45,024 bases of DNA from an uncultured Phycisphaerae bacterium (GTDB lineage Bacteria; Planctomycetota; Phycisphaerae; Phycisphaerales; SM1A02): the NCBI GenBank assembly GCA_937899935.1, contig CALCOW010000150.1:1-45024 (forward strand). Direction: 5' to 3'. Numbering within the stretch: the stretch's first letter is position 1; each line of letters begins with the position of its first letter. The position numbers were made by a program, and so were the translations under genes. Of the stretch, positions 7,997 through 16,033 are shown piece by piece. The notes below the pieces were generated by a model that was not told the origin of the DNA, searched no databases, and saw nothing but the letters and a program-made list of their open reading frames with translations.

Positions 7997-8024
7997 TTGA
8001 CAGTATCTGAATCGCTTGTCTGAT
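7997..8024 (+). promoter_or_regulatory. Candidate sigma70-type promoter for dnaE
   Basis: A perfect TTGACA -35 (7997-8002) is followed after 16 bases by TCTGAT, which matches only half of the -10 consensus. It lies about 100 bases before the likely dnaE ATG. The position is sensible but the -10 is poor. Confidence 0.3.
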
Positions 8025-8122
8025 CGCAAGAAAAAGTCCGGTCGCTGGCAGCGGCTGGATACCATGGTGTCTTGGGGCTGCTATCGCCACTGTTTCAACT
8101 TGATTCGCCATTGGGGCTGCTT

Positions 8123-11100
8123 ATGCCATCGGGCCAAAAGACAACTTCGTCAGCAACAAATGAAACTGGGTTCGTACATCTCCATCTCCACAGTGAATAT
8201 TCACTCTTAGATGGTGGCAATCGAATCTCACGACTGCTCGACCATGTCAAGAAATCCGGTATGGACGCGGTAGCGTTGACCGATCACGGCAACTTGCACG
8301 GCGCCATTGAGTTTTATGAGCAAGCTCGCCAAAGGGACCTTCGCCCAATTATGGGCATTGAGGCATACGTCGCTGTTGGTAGCCGCACCGATCGCAGCCC
8401 AGGTGGAATTGCCGATGGCGGATTCCATCTTGTCTTACTCGCTGAGAACAATACCGGTTGGAAGAACATGATGCGTCTGTCTTCTGACGCGTTTCTCAAT
8501 GGGTTTTATTACAAGCCTCGCATGGACCGCTCGACGCTTGAGGCCTGGAACGAAGGCCTCATTGCCATCAATGGGCACTTGGGTAGTTCGCTTGCTTACC
8601 ACCTGTTGAAATTTGCAACAACTGGCCAAACCAGCCATTGGGACGAGGCCCTCAAAGAGGCAGCCTGGCATGCAAAGACATTTGCACCGACGAAGTCTGG
8701 CGAACCACGGTTCTTTGTTGAGGTGCAGCGAACTGATGTTGGCGAACAAGATCTTATTAACCCCCTCCTAATTCAACTCGCCAAAGAACTAGACCTACCT
8801 CTGATTTGTGACAACGATGCTCACTACCTCACCAGAGAAGACTATGACACTCATGACAGCCTCTGTTGTATTGCTATGGGGAAAGTCAAAAGTGACACAA
8901 AGCGCATTAGGTACTCACGAGAGCTTTACGTAAAAACACCGGAGGAGATGCGAAAGGTTTTCAAGGATCTTCCCGAAGCGATTGAAAACACAGTCGCCAT
9001 CGCTCGACGATGTCAGGTTGATATTGACTTCGAAGCGAACCACGCGCCAATTGTGCGTGTCGATGGACCAGCAACATCACCAACATACACCGAGGGTGAC
9101 CTTACAGAGTGGTACTCCGACTACTGCCGTCAATTTGAGCTTAAGCCGTTTGATGGTAATTGCGAGGGCACTGGCACTGAGCACGAAGTGCGCACCGCTT
9201 GTGACTCGGCGCTGAGGAACCTTGGTGAGGCCGGTTTGATCTGGCGATATGGTGAGAACGGTGTCACACCTGAAATCCGAGAACGCTTTGATCGTGAGTT
9301 AAAGGTCTTATCTGATAAAGGCATCAGTGCCTACTTTTTAATCTGCTGGGACTTCGTCAATTGGGCAAGGCAGCAAGGTATACCTGCTTCCGCTCGTGGT
9401 TCCGGAGTGGGCACCATGATTGGTTATACACTGGGCCTCTCAAACGCATGTCCCGTGAAATATGGTCTGCTCTTCGAACGTTTCACAGATCCTGATCGGA
9501 GTGAGTACCCCGACATCGATGTCGACATCTGTCAGGATGGCCGTGCTGCTGTGATTGACTATGTGCGAAAAAAATATGGTCACGTTGCTCAGATCATCAC
9601 CTTTGGACGGCTCAAGGCGCGTGCGGCACTTAAGGATGTAGCACGCGTCACGGGATGGCTCCCTGCTGATGGCCAACGACTGGCAAATCTTGTTCCCAAT
9701 GAGTTGAACATCACGATTGACCAGGCGCTCAAGAAAGCGCCGGATCTCAAACAAGAGTATGAGTCGAATCCAAGTGCCAGAGAAATTTTAGAGACCGCCA
9801 AGCAACTAGAAAATCACGCCCGACATGCCGGAATTCATGCGGCAGGTGTGGTCATTGCAACGCAACCACTCGACACCATTGTTCCACTTTGTCGTGCCTC
9901 TGGCTCGGAAGACGCTGTCACTCAATGGGATGGGCCAACCTGCGAACATGTTGGGTTGCTTAAAATGGATTTCCTTGGCCTACGAACACTCTCCACGATA
10001 GAACGAGCCAAGTTGCTCATCCGTGAAGAGTTGCCCGATGAGATTATCTGGGAGGCCACTGGTCGCTCTGATCACCACGGCCCTCATCCTCTCGATTTCG
10101 ATCATATGAGTTTTGAGGACCAGCGCGTTCTTGATGTATTTCGTCGAGGTGACACAAGTGGTGTATTTCAATTTGAATCTGGTGGCATGCGGCGACTGCT
10201 GCAAGAAATGAAGCCAGACCGTTTCGAAGATTTGATTGCTGCCAACGCACTCTACCGACCAGGGCCGATGGACTTGATCCCAGACTATTGCAATCGAAAG
10301 AATGGGAAGCAAAACGTACCTGCCATTCATGAGATTGTCGATAAATTCACCGCTGAAACATACGGCATTATGGTGTACCAAGAGCAGGTCATGCAGATCC
10401 TACATGAGCTTGGCGGCGTACCTCTTCGGGCAGCGTATACGGTCATCAAGGCCATCAGCAAAAAGAAACATGCGACCATCGACGCCGAGCGAACCAAGTT
10501 CATACAGGGCGCGAAAGATCGTGGACTAGAGCCAAAGTCATCGGGAGATCTCTTCGATCTGATTCTTAAGTTTGCTGGCTACGGCTTTAACAAGTCACAT
10601 TCAACAAGCTATGCGATCATTGCCTATCAAACAGCTTTCTTGAAGACCTATTTTCCGAGTCAATACATGGCCGCTCTGCTGACCTATGAGAGCGCTGCTC
10701 GCAAGACAGAAGATTGGGCGCCATACCTCGAGGAATGCAAAAATACACGCTTTCCAGATCACACCGATAAGGACCCACACGTCGGGGTCACTGTGCTTCC
10801 ACCTGATTTAAACCAATCACTCGCCCAGTTTGCTGTGGCGTTTGATGAGGGAGAAACCAGAGATCATCTCCACGGTAGTGTACGTTTTGGTATTGGTGCC
10901 ATTAAAAATGCGGGTGCTATAGCCGTTGAACATGTTATTGAAGAGCGCCTCGTAAATGGTCCCTATAAATCACTCTTTGACTTATGTACGCGGACCGACC
11001 CTCGAGTGGTTACCAAGTCAACTCTAGAGGCGTTCATCAAAGCGGGCTGCCTCGACTCGATCCATAGTGTTGACGACCGGGCGGCAATGTTGGCGGCACT

Positions 11101-11920
11101 CGATGATGCTGTTGCCGCAGGGCAAGAGGCTGCTTCAGATCGACGCAGTGGCCAAATGTCAATCTTTGGTGGTGGGGAAGAGACCTCTGATACAAGTGCT
11201 GACGAGCGCCCGCTCCCCGATGTACCGCCATGGGCCCGTATCGAAGCGCTTGGTTATGAACGAGAATTCCTAGGCTTCCATTTATCTGGGCATCCACTCG
11301 ATGAATACGAGGGGATTATCAACCAGTACTGCACAACACAATCTAGTCACTTGAGTGCATTGCGCCATGGCGAGCCGGTCACGATCGCTGGAATGCTCAC
11401 ACGCATTCGCACGCTGGTTACCAAAAGTGGGCGAAGCGCTGGACAGAAGATGGCCATCATTTCTGTGCAAGATAAAGTCGGGCTCTGCGAAGGCGTTGTT
11501 TTCTCCGCTCCATATCGAGACTTTGGGGAAAGTCTTTTGGTCGATGCTCTGGTGATACTCCAGGGGCGCGTTGATCTCGAGCGAGGCGAACCTCAGATCA
11601 TTGTTGATCGTGTTTATCCCGTCGAGTCAGCGGCGCAACACTTAACACAACATATTGAAATTGATTTCGTATCCGCTACGGATAGTGAAATCCTAGAGCG
11701 GTCTATGCGATCTGTGGCCGATCTGATTAAGCGATCCAATGGCCATGGCGGTGGGACGCCGGTCGACATTTTCCTAAAAGTCGACGCCGATGGACAGCAC
11801 GTAGTACTTCGCTCTGGAAACATGCGAGCCGTCGCAGACGACTCGCTTCTTCGGAGTATCGGCGGGATCATTGGCCACGAGAATGTGCGTGCCGTTGCCG
11901 GTCGCTACGCACGAAGCTGA
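8123..11920 (+). CDS. dnaE: DNA polymerase III alpha subunit
   Basis: 1265 residues from the ATG at 8123. A TTG at 8072 would add 17 residues, but the family normally starts just before the PHP motif. The PHP domain opens with HLHLHSEYSLLDG (residues 19-31) and keeps LTDHGNL and NDAHYL, so several metal ligands are retained. The polymerase core has the finger motif ARGSGVGTMIGYTLG and the catalytic PDIDVD (463-468, with D464 and D466). The third acidic residue is in LLKMDFLGLRTL. The helix-hairpin-helix/beta-clamp region and an OB-fold domain (VTIAGMLTRIRTLVT) follow. This is the replicative polymerase, in DnaE1-type domain order without a proofreading insertion. It is monocistronic as far as seen. 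Confidence 0.97.
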   Translation: MPSGQKTTSSATNETGFVHLHLHSEYSLLDGGNRISRLLDHVKKSGMDAVALTDHGNLHGAIEFYEQARQRDLRPIMGIEAYVAVGSRTDRSPGGIADGGFHLVLLAENNTGWKNMMRLSSDAFLNGFYYKPRMDRSTLEAWNEGLIAINGHLGSSLAYHLLKFATTGQTSHWDEALKEAAWHAKTFAPTKSGEPRFFVEVQRTDVGEQDLINPLLIQLAKELDLPLICDNDAHYLTREDYDTHDSLCCIAMGKVKSDTKRIRYSRELYVKTPEEMRKVFKDLPEAIENTVAIARRCQVDIDFEANHAPIVRVDGPATSPTYTEGDLTEWYSDYCRQFELKPFDGNCEGTGTEHEVRTACDSALRNLGEAGLIWRYGENGVTPEIRERFDRELKVLSDKGISAYFLICWDFVNWARQQGIPASARGSGVGTMIGYTLGLSNACPVKYGLLFERFTDPDRSEYPDIDVDICQDGRAAVIDYVRKKYGHVAQIITFGRLKARAALKDVARVTGWLPADGQRLANLVPNELNITIDQALKKAPDLKQEYESNPSAREILETAKQLENHARHAGIHAAGVVIATQPLDTIVPLCRASGSEDAVTQWDGPTCEHVGLLKMDFLGLRTLSTIERAKLLIREELPDEIIWEATGRSDHHGPHPLDFDHMSFEDQRVLDVFRRGDTSGVFQFESGGMRRLLQEMKPDRFEDLIAANALYRPGPMDLIPDYCNRKNGKQNVPAIHEIVDKFTAETYGIMVYQEQVMQILHELGGVPLRAAYTVIKAISKKKHATIDAERTKFIQGAKDRGLEPKSSGDLFDLILKFAGYGFNKSHSTSYAIIAYQTAFLKTYFPSQYMAALLTYESAARKTEDWAPYLEECKNTRFPDHTDKDPHVGVTVLPPDLNQSLAQFAVAFDEGETRDHLHGSVRFGIGAIKNAGAIAVEHVIEERLVNGPYKSLFDLCTRTDPRVVTKSTLEAFIKAGCLDSIHSVDDRAAMLAALDDAVAAGQEAASDRRSGQMSIFGGGEETSDTSADERPLPDVPPWARIEALGYEREFLGFHLSGHPLDEYEGIINQYCTTQSSHLSALRHGEPVTIAGMLTRIRTLVTKSGRSAGQKMAIISVQDKVGLCEGVVFSAPYRDFGESLLVDALVILQGRVDLERGEPQIIVDRVYPVESAAQHLTQHIEIDFVSATDSEILERSMRSVADLIKRSNGHGGGTPVDIFLKVDADGQHVVLRSGNMRAVADDSLLRSIGGIIGHENVRAVAGRYARS

Positions 11921-11933
11921 GGAAGAGCTGTTG

Positions 11934-13079
11934 CTAGGCAGCCATTCCTCCCTGCCAACCGTCTTGCTCGTTGTCAAAGTCTATCTCATCACTTGCTGCT
12001 TGGTCAGGCCATTCCTTGCCTCTATGGTGAACGCGAACAATACGCTCTAAGTGCGTCGCGAAGATCTCCCGAATCAACTCCAGCGCACCAGATTGCTCTG
12101 GGTCGAATGGAGTCTCTTTGTTTCGGAAGAGAATGACGACCGCCATAGATCCTTTTCGCGTACGACACGAAAATGCCATGAACTGCGCTTCAAGTAGTGA
12201 TGGTGTCTGTACCTGAAGGCCCTCTAAGAGTTCTTCCGCATCCTCAAACAGAACAATGTCCTTCTCTTTAGCAAGCTTGGGGCAGACAACTTCTGCATAC
12301 GCTTGAAGGAGAGGATCAGCGCTTTCGCGCGGACAGTCGAGATTCGCATAAGCCCCGAGACCATATTGGTCATTGCCCTCAGGCAAAAAGATAGCCCCAT
12401 TGGTCGGACCAATCTTCGAGATGAGATAAGAGAGTGTGGTCCTCAACGCCTCTTCGACATCAAGGTCCTGTCTCAATAACGTGCGGTATTCTGAAGCCGT
12501 CACAGCATCTTGTACTTGTTGATCAACATTTGCATACGCGGCGGCCAGTTCTTGGCATAAACCCTCAACTTGTTCAGCAACCTCGTGACGAGCTGCTTGA
12601 AGTTCGCGACACACGCTTCTTAAGCGTGCAAGGCTCTGCTCACGTTGACGCTCACGGCGCGTTTTCATAAGTGCCGTCTTAACACGATCAAACACGTCGC
12701 TCTTCTCAGACTCGTGGCACAACACATCAACAGCGCCCATGCGTGTGGCGTTCACCACGAGGCTCCAGTTTGACTTCGAGCTAATAATGATTGCTTTTGT
12801 GGTAGGAGCAACTTTCTTTGCAACACCAAGAAATTCCAACTGGCTCTCCTTGACATCTGTTGGCGCATAGAGAAGCAGGTCAAACTCGCCAACCCGAAGG
12901 CGCTGCTGCGCATCATCGGCTGAGCATGTATGCACGCACTTATGAGGACTGTCCTCCATCAATCGGCGCATCGCATCAACTTCAGATTGCGAACGGCTAT
13001 ACACCAATATTGATCCTGGCCCCACTGAAGGCTCAGATTCTCTTAAGACGCGTGAAATTTCTTTATCAAGAGGCTGCAT
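11934..13079 (-). CDS. Pseudo-receiver / coiled-coil / GAF-domain regulator
   Basis: 381 residues from the ATG at 13079, which has GGGGAGG about 9 bases upstream. A longer frame to 13151 lacks such support. Residues 22-135 follow the receiver-domain beta/alpha pattern (SILVYSRS, FDLLLYAPTD, TKAIIISS, AVDVLCHES). The phospho-acceptor Asp is replaced around Y71-A72 and the conserved Lys of strand 5 is missing. A predicted coiled coil spans about 140-200. A GAF domain follows at about 205-365 (EEALRTTLSYLISKIGPTNG, then FMAFSCRTRKGSMAVVILF). There is no output DNA-binding or kinase domain, so it probably acts by binding partners or a ligand. It lies downstream of another degenerate-receiver gene (13158-13751) on the same strand and ends 13 bases from dnaE, convergently. 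Confidence 0.75.
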   Translation of the reverse strand: MQPLDKEISRVLRESEPSVGPGSILVYSRSQSEVDAMRRLMEDSPHKCVHTCSADDAQQRLRVGEFDLLLYAPTDVKESQLEFLGVAKKVAPTTKAIIISSKSNWSLVVNATRMGAVDVLCHESEKSDVFDRVKTALMKTRRERQREQSLARLRSVCRELQAARHEVAEQVEGLCQELAAAYANVDQQVQDAVTASEYRTLLRQDLDVEEALRTTLSYLISKIGPTNGAIFLPEGNDQYGLGAYANLDCPRESADPLLQAYAEVVCPKLAKEKDIVLFEDAEELLEGLQVQTPSLLEAQFMAFSCRTRKGSMAVVILFRNKETPFDPEQSGALELIREIFATHLERIVRVHHRGKEWPDQAASDEIDFDNEQDGWQGGMAA

Positions 13080-13157
13080 ATCCCGGTCCTCCCCGGTATT
13101 CGACCTGCGACATGTCCCTGGAGTCGTCGCTTTTACCACACCACTTATCAACTACAA

Positions 13158-13751
13158 TCAATCATGAAACAACTGATTGACACGGATCAAGAGCTTCTCT
13201 GAATCAAATGGCTTTTCGACAAAGCCATCAACACGATGCTCCTGATACACCCTCACATCGTTCGGTAGCTCGTCTCCCATAACCAGAACTTTGGGATCCT
13301 CCAAACTTGATGTAGATTTGATCCTCCCACATAGTTCTGCAATTTCGTTTGATCGTAGAGAACTGCCAATAAGAACCACGTGAGGCCTGAATTGTTCTGA
13401 AAGAACACCCGCATCAAATTCAGAATTTGCCACTTCAACATTAAGACCCTGATCGCTGGCTAAGGCATTGATGACAACGCCGATTGATTTTGAATCAGGC
13501 GCGATCACCAAAATGCGTCTGCCATTCTCGGTCAGCGCCTCTGTGGGAATATTGTTTTCCTGCATGAAGCAAATGAGGTCCTCGCGGGGAATCCGGCGAA
13601 AACGAGAGCCTGGAACCCGAAAACCACTGAGACGCCCATTGTCAAAGCAGCGAATGATCGTCTGTTGCGACAGATTACAGACCTCAGCAGCTTCACCTGT
13701 TGTGAATACCTGCTTACCCTCCCAGCCTCCAGACTGTTCCGAACGACCCAT
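13158..13751 (-). CDS. MerR/excisionase-type HTH protein with degenerate receiver domain
   Basis: 197 residues from the ATG at 13751, chosen because GAGGAGG sits 6 bases upstream. Residues 14-65 are an HTH_17 helix-turn-helix (FTTGEAAEVCNLSQQTIIRC, then FDNGRLSGFRVPGSRFRRIP), of the excisionase/MerR type that binds DNA as an anti-repressor or regulator. Residues 78-195 form a response-regulator receiver fold. K180 in FVEKPFD is the conserved strand-5 lysine, but the phospho-acceptor Asp expected at the end of strand 3 is G129 (PHVVLIGSS). Only one acidic residue (D86) remains of the strand-1 pair. It is therefore unlikely to be phosphorylated. The 250 bp upstream has a possible small ORF. The next gene downstream is another pseudo-receiver. 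Confidence 0.8.
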   Translation of the reverse strand: MGRSEQSGGWEGKQVFTTGEAAEVCNLSQQTIIRCFDNGRLSGFRVPGSRFRRIPREDLICFMQENNIPTEALTENGRRILVIAPDSKSIGVVINALASDQGLNVEVANSEFDAGVLSEQFRPHVVLIGSSLRSNEIAELCGRIKSTSSLEDPKVLVMGDELPNDVRVYQEHRVDGFVEKPFDSEKLLIRVNQLFHD

Positions 13752-13843
13752 TTCATGCCTCCTCGAATTCACTACCACTTCACCTGATTCATGCAAATCG
13801 CATGGGTTACCGCATTCAATACAGTTTGCCCAACTTGCCTGAC

Positions 13844-13981
13844 CTACCGATCGGTGACAATGGGGCCTAACTTCAGGTTGTCGAGGAATCCATCTTTAAT
13901 CACAGACGGTATGACCCGAACCCCCAACTCAAACGTACGCTGAACCCCAATCTTATCGGACACAAACTGATCGGTGGCCAA
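13844..13981 (-). other. Possible small ORF, TTG start
   Basis: An open frame of 45 codons follows tsaB on the minus strand. It reads ATDQFVSDKIGVQRTFELGV and then RVIPSVIKDGFLDNLKLG, and ends at a TAG at 13844. The composition is protein-like, and the frame is open further upstream into the end of tsaB in another frame. It has no ATG or GTG before codon 7, only a TTG at 13981 with GGGG about 6 bases upstream. It may be a real small gene, a fragment of one, or chance. No homologue is recognised. Confidence 0.2.
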
Positions 13982-14000
13982 AATGACCCCGCCGTGTGAA

Positions 14001-14672
14001 TCAACCGTTCTTAAAGAGGCGAACAGCCTCGGCCTCTCGTGGATACAGGGGCTGCAGTTGATCTGGTGTCACGGTTTGACCATTGAGGAGCATTTTCTGG
14101 CCTGCGAGCAGGCAATTCGAGGCATCAAGTCTCGGTTCAACAACATCAAGGCACTGAAGCGCTGCTTCTGTTCGAAGCGATTGAGGAAGATATGAGTCTG
14201 CAACCAAACACTTTAAGCCAGCAAGATTGACGGTCTCCGCAGAAACCAGTTCGCCTTTGTCCAGACAAGTCCAATCAATGCTTTGCAGGTCAAGTCTTGT
14301 TGCCCAAAAGGTATCTCCCTTACAAGCCAAGGCAACCAAAATTGGTCCGGCGACTGAGAGACTCTGAACCGCTACCAAAGCAGAAGGGACTGCAACAAGC
14401 TGAACTCCAAGAGATAGGCCAAGCATCTTCGTTACAGCAACGGCAATCCGCAGTCCCGTAAAACCACCAGGACCCACAGAGACAGCCGTTGCCGTTAGAT
14501 CTGTCGGTTTCATCTGTAAGCGGGAAAGGAGTCTATCAATCGCGGGCAGAAGATCATCATCACTTCGACGATCACTTTGAACAGACTCCATTTCTGCAAA
14601 GCCACCGTCAATTCCCACGGCCACCGAAGCAGACCTTTGAGAGCACTCAATAGCTAACATCACTTGTCTCAT
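14001..14672 (-). CDS. tsaB: tRNA threonylcarbamoyladenosine biosynthesis protein TsaB
   Basis: 223 residues, the usual TsaB length. It has the ASKHA-type N-terminus LAIECSQRSASVAVG and the highly conserved VSVGPGGFTGLRIAV, then K(M)LGLSLGVQLVAVPSALVAV. TsaB partners TsaD and TsaE to transfer threonylcarbamoyl-AMP onto A37 of ANN-decoding tRNAs. TsaB itself is a non-catalytic scaffold that lacks the TsaD metal site. The C-terminal PLYPREAEAVRLF fits the usual PxYxRxPEA ending. The start overlaps the upstream phosphoesterase stop by ATGA, so the two are coupled. tsaD and tsaE are not in the window. Confidence 0.92.
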   Translation of the reverse strand: MRQVMLAIECSQRSASVAVGIDGGFAEMESVQSDRRSDDDLLPAIDRLLSRLQMKPTDLTATAVSVGPGGFTGLRIAVAVTKMLGLSLGVQLVAVPSALVAVQSLSVAGPILVALACKGDTFWATRLDLQSIDWTCLDKGELVSAETVNLAGLKCLVADSYLPQSLRTEAALQCLDVVEPRLDASNCLLAGQKMLLNGQTVTPDQLQPLYPREAEAVRLFKNG

Positions 14673-15628
14673 GGAGAGGCGCCCCGATTCACCAGTGTTG
14701 TCAGCTGAATAGACTGAGCGACTGCTTGGACGGCGCTAGGAATCTGGGTTAAGTCGATCACTACGGCAGCACCTTGTGTGTGATCAGAGTTGAGCATCAA
14801 GAGATGCTTCCCTACCGACTCTGCTCCTGATTCAACTTTCGCATGCCCGATGCAAACAAGCTCAACCCCAAATCTTTCCCGAAGAGACATGATCTGTGAC
14901 TCAGTTTGGCTGCGACCCCACACCAATTGGTAAGCAGCGCCTCCTGGACCTTTCCGATCTGTTTCGGTCATCGGCCTTTCCAGAACAGAGAAATCGAATC
15001 GCTCCATGACTCTCGCAGGTGGCAATGAATGACTACACCAGAGACCTCGCTCAGTAAGCAACGCTAATGGCAACGCTTCAATAAAACAGTTGATCGCTTC
15101 GGAAACGTCCACCCAAGAATCGCCGTACACAAATGTGAGTCCATCGTTGAACTGTTGTACGTTATCACCAGAACCACGGCCAACTGAAGTTCCCCTCAAT
15201 TGAGACAACTCGTGGTTCGCAAGAATAACGTGAACTTGATCTGGCCATGCTGCAACCAGCTCTGCCACCCGCGCCAACGCTCGATGCGTTAAATCAACAT
15301 CATTCACCAGTGGTTGGCCATGAATAATCTCTTGTAGTAGTAAGTGATTATTCGGTGAAGAGCTCAGGTCGGCCAGTTGCACTAGTGCTTCGAGATGTGG
15401 AATGTTGCCGTGTAGATCGCCCGTCACAACCATTTGGCCGGCTGCAGGAAGATGTAATGCTGAGCCTTGGAGATACTTCGATGTTCGAACAACCCCGGCG
15501 CTTCGCTCAAATAACTCAGCGACCTGCTTGGGATCTCGAAGATTAATTGTGGTGTTCACGGACCAAGAGCATACGGTGATCCGGCACGGTGCGTTGTCTT
15601 TCGCCTGTTCAACATCAATCACAGGCAT
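14669..15628 (-). CDS. Calcineurin-like (PPP-type) phosphoesterase, partly degenerate motifs
   Basis: 319 residues. The metallophosphatase core is recognised from GDLHGN (70-75) and ANHE (137-140), with a late GHAKV (His motif). PPP-family enzymes have GDxHG, GDxxDRG and GNHE. Here the middle motif reads QEIIHGQ and the Gly of GNHE is Ala, so one bridging metal ligand is changed from Asp to Glu and the loop is unusual. The substrate is unknown; it may be a serine/threonine protein phosphatase or a nucleotide phosphatase. The first ~60 residues are an extra N-terminal segment without a signal peptide. No strong RBS precedes the ATG. It is coupled by ATGA to tsaB. Confidence 0.75.
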   Translation of the reverse strand: MPVIDVEQAKDNAPCRITVCSWSVNTTINLRDPKQVAELFERSAGVVRTSKYLQGSALHLPAAGQMVVTGDLHGNIPHLEALVQLADLSSSPNNHLLLQEIIHGQPLVNDVDLTHRALARVAELVAAWPDQVHVILANHELSQLRGTSVGRGSGDNVQQFNDGLTFVYGDSWVDVSEAINCFIEALPLALLTERGLWCSHSLPPARVMERFDFSVLERPMTETDRKGPGGAAYQLVWGRSQTESQIMSLRERFGVELVCIGHAKVESGAESVGKHLLMLNSDHTQGAAVVIDLTQIPSAVQAVAQSIQLTTLVNRGASP

Positions 15629-15741
15629 CTACTCGATTATTCAAGGCCACGGAATCAGTCGCCGCTCCCCCAACCCACAAGCAACCCAGGCCAATGGCAC
15701 CTAGATCTTCCCTCCTAAGCCAGCCGTAAAACAAACGACGA

Positions 15742-15848
15742 CTATTCCGCATAGGGACTTCCGTGACCCACAAGTCGATAGCCGTTGAGAGCTGTTCGGC
15801 GAGCCGCCTCTTCCTCTTCTCTCGGCGTGAAAAAACTAGCGAATACAT
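15742..15848 (-). other. Possible small ORF with frameshift at a T6 run
   Basis: An ATG at 15848 (GAGGGAG about 10 bases upstream) opens a frame that continues 77 codons into the phosphoesterase start. After five codons it crosses a run of six T on the minus strand. In the -1 frame the downstream sequence ends in the protein-like string NGYRLVGHGSPYAE followed by TAG at 15742. That frame has no start codon of its own. A single-base error, a genuine slip site or a decayed gene could explain it. Function unknown. Confidence 0.2.
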
Positions 15849-15857
15849 TTTGTATTC
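15841..15857. promoter_or_regulatory. Perfect 17-bp palindrome, possible operator
   Basis: GAATACA-TTT-TGTATTC has 7-bp perfect arms around a 3-base centre. It lies in the gene-poor gap upstream of the phosphoesterase/tsaB pair. The symmetry suits a dimeric regulator, but the protein that might bind is unknown. Confidence 0.35.
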
Positions 15858-15976
15858 ACTCCCTCGACATTTCTTACACGTTTCTGAGAATTCTGGCTCG
15901 TTGGCAAACAGGTCTTCGTTATCGACCTTACTTATTCAATACTGACCCAAGAGCGAGACAATGCAAGCGTAGACAC

Positions 15977-16010
15977 AAGAAAAGACGATTGTTCTTCATT
16001 GTCTTTTTTG
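15977..16010 (-). terminator. Weak AT-rich terminator-like hairpin after the methyltransferase
   Basis: AAAAGAC (15980-15986) and GTCTTTT (16001-16007) are inverted repeats around a 14-base loop, with A/T tracts on both sides. It begins about 25 bases after the methyltransferase stop and could act in both directions. The stem is short and low in GC. Confidence 0.35.
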
Positions 16011-16033
16011 TTGCTGCGCGTAACCACTTGTCA

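Larger units (their letters stand above)
15629..16033. other. 405-bp gene-poor region between methyltransferase and phosphoesterase
   Basis: No convincing full gene lies on either strand. It contains a perfect 17-bp palindrome (15841-15857), an AT-rich hairpin next to the methyltransferase end (15977-16010) and a minus-strand small ORF whose two frames are discussed separately. The plus-strand frame 15785-16261 is antisense to the methyltransferase and was not accepted. A promoter for the phosphoesterase/tsaB pair is expected here. Confidence 0.6.
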
